DNA from: Crocinitomix algicola
Lineage (GTDB): Bacteria > Bacteroidota > Bacteroidia > Flavobacteriales_D > Crocinitomicaceae
Length of the DNA stretch: 64,000 bases
Direction of reading: 5' to 3'
Assembly: GCF_001661595.2 (NCBI RefSeq)
Contig: NZ_LYPF02000015.1
Coordinates: 62,001 to 126,000, forward strand
In this document: one piece after another, positions 36,510-45,735 of the stretch
Layout of the letters: each line of letters opens with the position of its first letter
Position numbering within the stretch: the stretch's first letter is position 1
Program-made: the position numbers and the translations under genes
The notes under the pieces: generated by a model
Databases searched by the model: none
Told to the model about the DNA's origin: nothing
The model's input: the letters and a program-made list of their open reading frames with translations, nothing else

Positions 36510-37040
36510 TAGCTTAGCATAAATATCCCACAGTACTACGCCTGTACAAACAGAAATGTTTAAAGAGTGTTTGGTTCCTATTTGTGGCACCTCAATAACT
36601 CCAGTACAGGCTTGTATTACTTCTTGTTGAACACCTTCGACCTCATTCCCTAAAATAATCGCAGTTTTTTTTTGTGAACTCGGTAAAAACTCATTGAGAT
36701 AAATGCGATTTTCTGCTTGTTCAACAGCATAAGTTTCGTATCCCGACTCGTTTAATTGAAAAACAAGTTCTGTAGTATCCTCCACATATTCCCAATCTAC
36801 TGAATCTGTAGCTCCAAGGGCTGTTTTTTGTATTTCTCGATGTGGCGGCTGAGGGGTTATCCCACAGAGATATATTTTCTCAATCCTAAAAGCATCAGAT
36901 GTTCGAAAAACTGACCCCACATTATTGAAACTGCGAATATTGTCCAATACCACGATAATAGGCGTTTTATCTGCTTTTTTAAAATCAGAAACTGAAATTC
37001 TATTCAGTTCATCTAGCTTGAGTTTTTTTCTATTCACCAT
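36492..37040 (-). CDS. TrmH/SpoU-family RNA methyltransferase
   Basis: A 182-residue SPOUT methyltransferase, which transfers methyl from SAM to a ribose 2'-OH in tRNA or rRNA. The three family motifs are present: NIRSFNNVGSVFRTSDAF (motif 1), ILGNEVEGV (motif 2) and the knot region IGTKHSLNISVCTGVVLWD (motif 3). There is no extra N-terminal substrate domain, so it is a compact TrmH-like form. The exact RNA site cannot be read. A TAGTTTTG box four bases before its ATG suggests a leaderless message. Confidence 0.9.
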   Translation of the reverse strand: MVNRKKLKLDELNRISVSDFKKADKTPIIVVLDNIRSFNNVGSVFRTSDAFRIEKIYLCGITPQPPHREIQKTALGATDSVDWEYVEDTTELVFQLNESGYETYAVEQAENRIYLNEFLPSSQKKTAIILGNEVEGVQQEVIQACTGVIEVPQIGTKHSLNISVCTGVVLWDIYAKLLKQRT

Positions 37041-37044
37041 AACA

Positions 37045-37052
37045 CAAAACTA
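37045..37052 (-). promoter_or_regulatory. -7 element abutting the methyltransferase start
   Basis: TAGTTTTG on the minus strand followed by four bases (TGTT) and ATG at 37040. Same geometry as at 9069, 13904, 26983 and 49425. Confidence 0.45.
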
Positions 37053-37117
37053 ATGAATAGCCGGCATTTTATAATGAATAAACACAAGTCTTAATTCGGA
37101 GAATCGTAAAATTCAAC

Positions 37118-37125
37118 TAGTTTTG
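37118..37125 (+). promoter_or_regulatory. -7 element of the SBBP-repeat protein gene
   Basis: TAGTTTTG matches TAnnTTTG, 16 bases before ATG 37142. Confidence 0.4.
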
Positions 37126-37141
37126 CAATAAACAATTGAAT

Positions 37142-38836
37142 ATGAAACTATTTACTTTAGTTGCTGCTTTAACAGTTGGTATGAATTTAATTGGCCAAGT
37201 TCAAATTCCTACATGGACAAATACGTTAAAAGGCTATGGTGAATCAGATGGACCGTTTGCAATGACAACTGATGTTTTTGAAAATGTACTCGTTACCGGA
37301 TATTTCACAGATTCGATTGATTTTAGTACTGGAGAAGAAGAAGAAATGCACTATTCAAATGGCAATAGAGATGTTTTCATTCAAAAATTAAATGCAGAAG
37401 GAGAGTTAATTTGGGCGAAAACAATTGGGGGAAGCGGCTCTGACTACCCACTTTGTATTGTCACTGATGCATCTGCTAATATTTATATCGGTGGTGGATT
37501 TAGAGAAAGTATGGATTTTGATCCGGGAGATGAAGAAGTAATTCGAACTTCAGAGGCCTATACAGATGCTTTTCTTCTCAAATTAGATGGAAACGGTAAT
37601 TTTCAATGGGTGAAAACATTTGGTGGAAGTGTTAATGATCAATTTTTGAATTTAGTAATCAGTGAAGATGATGATTTATTCGTTTCTGGAAACTTTGAGA
37701 GTACTGTAGATTTTGATGATGGAGATGCTGAAATTATTTTGTCTTCTGTAGGTTCATCAGATATCTTTTTTGGTAAAATGAATCTTGATGGTGATATATT
37801 TTGGGCAAAATCTTTTGGCAGTGAAGGATTAGACATGAATGATGGGTTGACCATAGATGATGCATCTAACGTTATATTATCAGGAAGATTTAAGGAAGAT
37901 ATGGATGTTGACCCAAGCGAAGATGAATTAATTCTAGAAACCCCTGGTTACACTGGAGGGTTTGTAAACAAATACTCCAGCGATGGCGAAATTCTTTGGG
38001 CTAAAGCTTTTGGAGATCCGTATAATTTTATTGGTAATCATGGTGTGCTATGCGACGAGGATAATTTTATTTACACCGCAGGTTATTTTTACGGAACTGG
38101 CGACTTCAATCCAGGTGCTGGCACATTTAACTTAACGGCTGTTGGAGAAGAGTACAATCTTTATTTCCTCAAACTCGACAATGACGGTAATTTCGAAAAA
38201 GCACTCGCTTTAGGCAGTATCGCTGGCGGGATTAATATGGGTGGCTTTTGCCGGAATGATGAAAATGAGTTCTTTTATGTCGGCTCCTTTGATGAAAATC
38301 TTGATTTTAATCTTGGTGCAGGTACAGCAAATAAAACGGCAGCTGGTGAAGATGATGTTTTTCTATTAAGCATGGACGATGAATTTAATTTTAATTGGGT
38401 GCAAACTATTGGTGGCAATAGTTACGACTATGGATTGTGTATTACCAACCAAGGAAATAATCGCGTTGTAATTTCTGGAAACTATACTGAAACTGCTGAT
38501 TTTGATCCTTCTGAAGAAGTTGATGAGCATACAGCTGTTGTTGGAGGTGATATTTTTATTCAAAATTATGAATTTGGATATTTAGAAATTGCTCAAAATA
38601 AAAACCTTGATTTCGAAATCTTTCCTAACCCAAACAACGGTAATTTTTCGGTTAATATTCCTAATGAAGACATTAAAACTCTTCAAATCAAAGATATTTC
38701 AGGTAGAATAATTCAAACCATACCTGTTAATAATGCGAATAATATTAAAGTGAGCATAACTGCCGTTCCTGGCATCTATTTTGTCACTGCTGAAACACAC
38801 GACCTATTTTTAACAAAAAAAGTGGTACTCAATTAA
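37142..38836 (+). CDS. Secreted SBBP-repeat (beta-propeller-like) protein with T9SS sorting domain
   Basis: About 564 residues from ATG 37142; an in-frame TTG two codons upstream is less likely. The signal peptide is MKLFTLVAALTVGMNLIGQ. Seven or so repeats of about 50 residues follow, each with the pattern FxxKLxxxGxxxWAKxFGGSxxD and V(S/T)GxFxxxxDFDPG, typical of SBBP/beta-propeller repeats. The DFDPG-like acidic loops probably bind calcium. A T9SS sorting domain ends it (IFPNPNNGNFSVN to KKVVLN). A surface structural or binding role is likely. Confidence 0.87.
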   Translation: MKLFTLVAALTVGMNLIGQVQIPTWTNTLKGYGESDGPFAMTTDVFENVLVTGYFTDSIDFSTGEEEEMHYSNGNRDVFIQKLNAEGELIWAKTIGGSGSDYPLCIVTDASANIYIGGGFRESMDFDPGDEEVIRTSEAYTDAFLLKLDGNGNFQWVKTFGGSVNDQFLNLVISEDDDLFVSGNFESTVDFDDGDAEIILSSVGSSDIFFGKMNLDGDIFWAKSFGSEGLDMNDGLTIDDASNVILSGRFKEDMDVDPSEDELILETPGYTGGFVNKYSSDGEILWAKAFGDPYNFIGNHGVLCDEDNFIYTAGYFYGTGDFNPGAGTFNLTAVGEEYNLYFLKLDNDGNFEKALALGSIAGGINMGGFCRNDENEFFYVGSFDENLDFNLGAGTANKTAAGEDDVFLLSMDDEFNFNWVQTIGGNSYDYGLCITNQGNNRVVISGNYTETADFDPSEEVDEHTAVVGGDIFIQNYEFGYLEIAQNKNLDFEIFPNPNNGNFSVNIPNEDIKTLQIKDISGRIIQTIPVNNANNIKVSITAVPGIYFVTAETHDLFLTKKVVLN

Positions 38837-38938
38837 AAAAACAACAAAGTGCTTCTTAAGTCTCCCTATTTCATGTGAGACTTTGTCATACAGAACTTTA
38901 CACAACGAAGAATTAACCTATATTTTTCTTCAATTTAG

Positions 38939-38968
38939 TTTGATAATTAATCCTGTTTGTTATATTTG
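38939..38968 (+). promoter_or_regulatory. Promoter of the small cysteine-rich lipoprotein gene
   Basis: TTTG (38939-38942), an 18-base spacer and TATATTTG (38961-38968) match the Bacteroidota promoter. ATG lies 36 bases further on. Confidence 0.6.
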
Positions 38969-39004
38969 CCCTGTATAATTATTAACAAACGAAAAAAGTA
39001 AATT

Positions 39005-39211
39005 ATGAAAAAGGTATTTTTCGCCGCTGCATTTATCGCAGGAACAGCATTAATGACATCATGTAAAAAAGATTACACTTGTGAGTGTACTGCTGATGGA
39101 GCAACTTACACTTATGAATTAAAAGATGTTAAGAAAGGTGATGCTGACGACGCATGTGATTCAGCTGGAAATGTATGGATTTTAGCTGGTGGGACTTGCG
39201 AGTTAAAGTAA
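39005..39211 (+). CDS. Small cysteine-rich lipoprotein
   Basis: A 68-residue lipoprotein with its lipobox ending at C20 (ALMTSC). The 48-residue mature part is acidic and has four further cysteines (C26, C28, one in DDACDS and one in GGTCELK), so two disulfides are possible. No family is recognised; similar tiny lipoproteins are frequent in Flavobacteriia. It has a well-formed promoter and its own terminator, so it may be well expressed. The gene for a membrane protein with a CPYC thioredoxin-like domain follows, a possible redox link. Confidence 0.75.
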   Translation: MKKVFFAAAFIAGTALMTSCKKDYTCECTADGATYTYELKDVKKGDADDACDSAGNVWILAGGTCELK

Positions 39212-39234
39212 GCCATATTCAATTAGAATTATAG

Positions 39235-39260
39235 GGCCTTCTCAGGAAGGCCTTTTTTTT
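39235..39260 (+). terminator. Terminator of the small lipoprotein gene
   Basis: GGCCTTC (39235-39241) pairs with GAAGGCC (39246-39252) around a four-base loop and is followed by eight T. A textbook intrinsic terminator. Confidence 0.92.
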
Positions 39261-39279
39261 GCTTTAAACACAACTAAAC

Positions 39280-39972
39280 ATGTTAAAACGAATATTACTA
39301 GCCCTCATTTTCCTGACCGTTTCCATATTAATACCATTGTATTTTAACGATCTTCTCGTGTTTTTTATTACTAAACTCAATGCTGGCTGGGTTTTTAGTA
39401 CAATTTATCTTCGTTTACTTGTTATCATATTTTTTGCCTTTTCACTGCATTTACTTTTTAGTATTGGTAAAAAAACACGGAAAATTAATTTCATCTACAC
39501 ACTTTTAATTTCCTTGCTACCTGGCTTTGGAATATCTTTTATCAAACCTATTTATGAAGGTGATTATGGTTACGTACAGCACCAAAATATACCAGCATTG
39601 CCTATTCCTTCGTTAAGTCAAGAAACCAATGGCGCGTTTAACGTAACAGAGGAATCACAAATCGTCTGTTTTTTTACTTCAAACTGCCCTTATTGCAAAG
39701 CGCTAAGTTTTAAACTTGGTTTAAATATCGAAGCAGGTCAAAACCTAAAAGTAAGCGCTTTCTTTCCAAGTACTAAAGAAGCCAGAGAAGAATTTTTAGC
39801 AAACAACAATGGGCAAGCGTTTAATTCTTACTCAATTTCTGAAGATTTATTTTTGGCCTGCACTGGAGGCGTTTTTCCTGCCACTTTTTTAATTAACGGT
39901 GAAGGTGAAGTTGAAAATTTTTGGTCCGGTGACAAAGTCAATTATACAACATTAGACCGTTTTTTTGAATAA
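39280..39972 (+). CDS. Membrane-anchored thioredoxin-like protein
   Basis: A 230-residue protein. Three hydrophobic segments (about 5-25, 40-62, 70-92) are followed by a periplasm- or cytosol-facing domain with CFFTSNCPYCKALSF near residues 130-143. The CPYC pair is the redox motif of glutaredoxin/DsbA-type folds, and VFPATFLINGEGEV supplies the expected cis-proline. It resembles DoxX/MauE-thioredoxin fusions and may supply or remove disulfides in exported proteins. Its last 21 bases overlap the epimerase relic on the other strand. Confidence 0.78.
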   Translation: MLKRILLALIFLTVSILIPLYFNDLLVFFITKLNAGWVFSTIYLRLLVIIFFAFSLHLLFSIGKKTRKINFIYTLLISLLPGFGISFIKPIYEGDYGYVQHQNIPALPIPSLSQETNGAFNVTEESQIVCFFTSNCPYCKALSFKLGLNIEAGQNLKVSAFFPSTKEAREEFLANNNGQAFNSYSISEDLFLACTGGVFPATFLINGEGEVENFWSGDKVNYTTLDRFFE

Positions 39973-40482
39973 TAGTGCTGATAAGGCTAATGGCAACGTT
40001 GGATATTTAAAATGAAATTCCTTTTCAATTAATCGTTCTGGAAAAACGTACCTACTTTTTAACAATAATTCTGTTTCTGTTCGTACTATAAGCGCTCCTA
40101 ATTCCAACAGCCATGTTGGTTGATTAAAGCTGATTTTAACCCTCAACTTTTCACAAAGCTCTTTCATAAACACCTTGTTTTGGATAGGTTTGGGGCTAGT
40201 TATATTTATTGGTCCGACAATTGAAGTGTTTAAACAACAATATTCAACCGCCCTGCAAAAATCCAATTCATGAATCCAACTTATGTATTGATTACCTCTA
40301 CCTTGTTGCCCGCCCAAACCAAATTTCGCTAACCGTTGCATTAAAGGGAAAGCACCTCCACTATTCCCTAAGACTATAGAAGTTCTTAATGCAACTCTAC
40401 GAATAATATTTACCTTTTTTATGGTATTGTCTATCCCCTTGGATAAACCTACATTTGTCTTGTTATTTAGAATGAATCTAAA
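39952..40482 (-). pseudogene. 5'-truncated TIGR01777-family epimerase relic (SulA/YfcH-like)
   Basis: The C-terminal half of a TIGR01777/YfcH NAD-dependent epimerase-like protein. Recognisable parts are RRVALRTSIVLGNSGGAFP, LAKFGLGGQQGRGNQYISWI, HELDFCRAV and a C-terminal DUF1731-like segment ending YPTLPLALSALLFKKTV. The frame is open from 40482 and homology is visible well upstream of the first ATG (40341), but there is no start codon there. The Rossmann N-terminus (about 130 residues with the GGTGxIG loop) is missing. The gene therefore looks truncated, with a frame of 129 residues from ATG that is unlikely to bind NAD. Confidence 0.75.
40427..40457 (+). promoter_or_regulatory. Possible promoter of a non-coding RNA
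   Basis: TTG (40427-40429), a 20-base spacer and TACATTTG (40450-40457) fit the Bacteroidota promoter. It lies inside the epimerase relic on the opposite strand and points into a 200-base region without a reading frame that ends in a terminator. Confidence 0.45.
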
Positions 40483-40660
40483 TTAATTGTTCTAAAAAAT
40501 GAATTGTAAAATTGGACATTAAGAATGCGTCACATTGATTGTCCAATAATTTTGTCAGGGAAGAATAGTCATATCTATCCAATCCAGATTCTCTAACATC
40601 TGGTTATTCTTTCTTTTATCGAGGGAGAGCTGTTTCAAACGAGGAACAGCTCTTTTTATT
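40463..40660 (+). ncRNA. Candidate structured small RNA (about 200 nt)
   Basis: No credible reading frame exists, yet four perfect hairpins follow one another. TTTAGAA/TTCTAAA is at 40466-40472 and 40490-40496. ATTGGACA/TGTCCAAT is at 40511-40518 and 40540-40547. A two-step stem is formed by AAGAATA with TATTCTT (40561-40567, 40605-40611) enclosing CCAGAT with ATCTGG (40584-40589, 40598-40603). An intrinsic terminator ends it. A promoter-like sequence lies just upstream. I cannot assign it to a known RNA family. Confidence 0.4.
40626..40660 (+). terminator. Intrinsic terminator of the candidate RNA
   Basis: AGAGCTGTT (40626-40634) pairs with AACAGCTCT (40645-40653) and is followed by a T run on the plus strand. 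The minus strand lacks a T run, so it acts on plus-strand transcripts, although no plus-strand protein gene ends here. Confidence 0.8.
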
Positions 40661-41021
40661 TTTTCTTTTTCTTATTCAAACTTAATTGTACCTCCATTGC
40701 TAATCCTAAAATCTCCTCTACTTCATCTTTATTAATATCTGTCTCAGGTGTAACAGCATATATTTTCATCCGTTTTCTATCGCCTTGCTCTAACCTTGGG
40801 TGATTAATATACCTACCTTCAACGAACAAAAAATAAGGTGCTTTCGTTTTTTTATCGATCCATAAATAAACCAATGGTTTACCTAAATATAGAAAACAGG
40901 GGGAGCCATATTTAACTGTTTCTTCAATAGTCTCGGAAAACCCTAAAATTAAATCCCTCATCGCCAGCATGCAACTTTGTATTGGCTCTACCTGCCTAAA
41001 ATAAAAATTCCCTTCTTTCAT
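40656..41021 (-). CDS. DUF1801 (YdhG-like) protein
   Basis: A 121-residue DUF1801 protein. The family core is visible: IQSCMLAMRDLILGFSETIEETVKYGSPCFLYLGKPLVYLW. It folds like the iron-chaperone/frataxin-like YdhG group, whose role is poorly known. It ends in a run of five lysines. The T run of the opposite-strand terminator overlaps its 3' end. It is probably a single gene. Confidence 0.88.
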   Translation of the reverse strand: MKEGNFYFRQVEPIQSCMLAMRDLILGFSETIEETVKYGSPCFLYLGKPLVYLWIDKKTKAPYFLFVEGRYINHPRLEQGDRKRMKIYAVTPETDINKDEVEEILGLAMEVQLSLNKKKKK

Positions 41022-41147
41022 GTTTAGTCAATTCTGTACAAGATAAAATAATCCTATATCATCAGCAATTGTAAGAATTAATTATCATCAATGCGTTGCT
41101 ATGGTGCAACTTTTTTATTATATTGCTAACAACCGCAACCTACTACT

Positions 41148-41363
41148 ATGACAGACGAAGAATTTAAACAAAAGCTTGGTAAAAAATTACACAAGTTGAG
41201 AAAGGATAGAGATTTAACACTTCATCAGCTTGCCACAGCTACCGGAGCTCACAAAACAACTATAATGCGCATAGAACGCGCAGAGATTAATCCTTCAGCA
41301 AATTTAATCAGAAGAATGGCCGGAGCTTTAGAAGTCCCTATCACTGATTTAATGGAACCTTAA
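41148..41363 (+). CDS. Small XRE-family transcription regulator
   Basis: A 71-residue protein that is essentially one XRE helix-turn-helix domain: KLHKLRKDRDLTLHQLATAT (helix 1-2), GAHKTTIMRIERAEINPSANLIRRMAGALEV (recognition helix and after). There is no extra sensor domain. It lies 130 bases upstream of katG in the same direction, so it may be co-transcribed with it or regulate it. That link is positional only. The protein could also be a stand-alone regulator or a remnant of a toxin-antitoxin pair, but no toxin gene is present. Confidence 0.85.
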   Translation: MTDEEFKQKLGKKLHKLRKDRDLTLHQLATATGAHKTTIMRIERAEINPSANLIRRMAGALEVPITDLMEP

Positions 41364-41481
41364 TTTTACAAAGGAGTTAAATTAACCTCTTTTTACTATT
41401 GGTTTTTCTTATGGTATTATAAAAATTATCAATTTTTTTAATCCATAAAATTGCTATAACTTGCCGTCTAATAACAGTTAA

Positions 41482-43701
<2,220 letters not shown>

Positions 43702-43740
43702 AAATTCCTACAACTTTTTATTCAACTAAAACTTAAATAA

Positions 43741-43780
43741 TAAGGTCGATATAAAAGATTTATATCGACCTTAATTTTTG
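43741..43780 (+). terminator. Terminator of katG
   Basis: A perfect 15-base-pair hairpin: TAAGGTCGATATAAA (43741-43755), loop AGA, and TTTATATCGACCTTA (43759-43773), followed by AATTTTTG. The remaining bases to tyrS hold no gene. Confidence 0.85.
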
Positions 43781-43906
43781 ATTCTTCAATCTCTGCAAAT
43801 TATCACCCCTCGTTAAAAGCTCCATTTGCATTAAATAAACCGGAGTTATAATTATAGTTCATCAACAAAACCTTTATCTTTACAGCCTAAATTAAATTAT
43901 TAAAAA

Positions 43907-45190
43907 ATGCCTGTAAATTTTGTAGAAGAGCTAAGATGGCGTGGAATGATTCAAGATATCATGCCAGGAACGGAAGAATTGTTAACCAAGGAAATCGTTG
44001 CAGGTTATTGTGGCTTTGATCCTACAGCCGATTCTTTACATGTTGGGTCATTAATTCCAATCATGATGCTTAAACACATGCAAAGGGCGGGCCACAAACC
44101 TTTTGCTTTGGTTGGAGGTGCTACAGGTATGGTTGGTGATCCATCTGGAAAATCTGATGAGCGAAATTTGTTGGATGAAGCGACGTTGGCTAAAAATGTT
44201 GCGGGAGTTGAACGTGTTTTACGTCGATTTTTAGATTTTGATGATGAAAAAACTGGTGCAACATTAGTCAATAATTACGATTGGATGAAAAATTTTTCAT
44301 TCATTGAATTCATTCGTGATGTCGGCAAACATTTAACCGTAAACTATATGAGCGCCAAGGACTCTGTTAAAACAAGAATACAAACGGGTATTTCTTTTAC
44401 AGAATTCTCTTACCAACTTATCCAAGGATACGACTTCTTACATTTACACAAAAACTTTAATGTTAAAATTCAAATGGGAGGAAGTGACCAATGGGGTAAC
44501 ATCACCACCGGAACAGAATTAATTCGAAGAATTGCTGGCAGTGAAGGATTTGCTTTCACGTGTCCTTTAATGACGAAAGCGGATGGTACCAAATTTGGAA
44601 AAACAGCAGGAGGAGCGATTTGGTTAGATACCAATAAAACTTCTGAATATGCTTTTTACCAATTCTGGATTAATGCGAGCGATGCTGATGTACCAAAATA
44701 CATTAGAACATTTACCTTCTTAAGTCGAGAAGAAATTGAAGCTTTAGAGGCCGAGCATAATGCTGATCCCGGCAGAAATATTCTCCAGAAAAAACTTGCC
44801 GAAGAAGTTACCAAAATGGTCCACGGACAAGAAGGTTTAGACAAAGCGTTAAGAACGACAGAAATCCTTTTTAATAAAAAAGCAACCGTTGAAGACTTGC
44901 GCCAATTGAGCGAACAAGATTTTTATGATGGATTTGAAGGTGTACCTCAAGCGACCATTACCCGTGAAGAAATAGAAAACGGACTTGGAGTAATTGACGC
45001 GCTATCTGCAAGAACGGGATTTTTAAGTTCGAATGGTGAAGCAAGAAGAGAGTTAAAACAAAATTCAATTGCAGTAAATAAGGCAAAGGTTAAAGAAGAT
45101 TATGTCTTAACCTCAGACGACCTCATAAATGACAAATTTATACTTTTAGGAAAAGGTAAAAAGAATAACTACCTTGTCATTGTGGAATAA
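43907..45190 (+). CDS. tyrS: Tyrosyl-tRNA synthetase
   Basis: A 427-residue class I synthetase that charges tRNA-Tyr. The HIGH-like motif is in GFDPTADSLHVGSLIP, and tyrosine and substrate-site residues are in QMGGSDQWGNITTGTELI. The KMSKS-like motif is KFGKT in TKADGTKFGKTAGGAIWLD. A C-terminal S4-type RNA-binding domain begins near residue 360 (GFLSSNGEARRELKQNSIAVN). Length and order are those of the bacterial TyrRS group. The lipoprotein gene follows after 46 bases. Confidence 0.98.
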   Translation: MPVNFVEELRWRGMIQDIMPGTEELLTKEIVAGYCGFDPTADSLHVGSLIPIMMLKHMQRAGHKPFALVGGATGMVGDPSGKSDERNLLDEATLAKNVAGVERVLRRFLDFDDEKTGATLVNNYDWMKNFSFIEFIRDVGKHLTVNYMSAKDSVKTRIQTGISFTEFSYQLIQGYDFLHLHKNFNVKIQMGGSDQWGNITTGTELIRRIAGSEGFAFTCPLMTKADGTKFGKTAGGAIWLDTNKTSEYAFYQFWINASDADVPKYIRTFTFLSREEIEALEAEHNADPGRNILQKKLAEEVTKMVHGQEGLDKALRTTEILFNKKATVEDLRQLSEQDFYDGFEGVPQATITREEIENGLGVIDALSARTGFLSSNGEARRELKQNSIAVNKAKVKEDYVLTSDDLINDKFILLGKGKKNNYLVIVE

Positions 45191-45236
45191 TTTTTGAATT
45201 CGTTCTCTTTACATTTAATAGAAGTAAATTTAAATC

Positions 45237-45665
45237 ATGAAATATATTTTATCTATAGTTGCAGCAATTACTTTACTTGCTTGTAAAACACCTGAAATTG
45301 TACAATATCAATACAAATCGTCTACAATGTTGGGCGCTCGTACTATTACAATCACCAAAGACTCTGTTATAACGACTTATAAAGGACGAACAGATGAAAC
45401 GTATCAAGCCCGAGCAACTGAAGCGGAAGAATGGGAGGAGTTACAAACGGCCTCTAAGACAATTGAACTAGAAAATATTGCAGATTTAGAATCTCCGACT
45501 AACCGTAGACAAACTGATGCTGCCCCATTTGGTTCCTTAGTTTTGACAACCAAGGACAGCACCTATAAATCTTCTACTTTTGATGGTTTTGATGGCCATG
45601 TGTCAATTGCACCGGTATTAGCCACAATTAAAAAAATATCAATGAAAAACAATGAAAAGCGCTAA
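45237..45665 (+). CDS. Lipoprotein of unknown function
   Basis: A 142-residue lipoprotein with its lipobox ending at C16 (ITLLAC). The mature part is a single small beta-rich domain with TITKDSVITTYKGR and FGSLVLTTKDSTYKSSTFDG, like many small Flavobacteriia lipoproteins, and no named family. It may be co-transcribed with tyrS and ends at a terminator shared with mutS. Confidence 0.72.
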   Translation: MKYILSIVAAITLLACKTPEIVQYQYKSSTMLGARTITITKDSVITTYKGRTDETYQARATEAEEWEELQTASKTIELENIADLESPTNRRQTDAAPFGSLVLTTKDSTYKSSTFDGFDGHVSIAPVLATIKKISMKNNEKR

Positions 45666-45691
45666 ACTCACTGTTTTATAAAGTTATGAAA

Positions 45692-45722
45692 AACAGAGCC
45701 TTTTGAGCTCTGTTTTTTTTTG
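45692..45722. terminator. Bidirectional terminator between the lipoprotein gene and mutS
   Basis: AACAGAGC (45692-45699) pairs with GCTCTGTT (45707-45714), with a long T run on the plus strand and a shorter one on the minus strand. Confidence 0.85.
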
Positions 45723-45735
45723 CTTTTTTGGAAGA

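Noticed and set aside
40463-40660. 6S RNA or another named RNA family for the structured region
   Set aside because: The hairpins are consecutive rather than one long bulged stem, so 6S does not fit, and I recognise no other family signature.
41148-41363. Antitoxin of a toxin-antitoxin pair
   Set aside because: No toxin-sized gene flanks it; the neighbours are a DUF1801 gene and katG.
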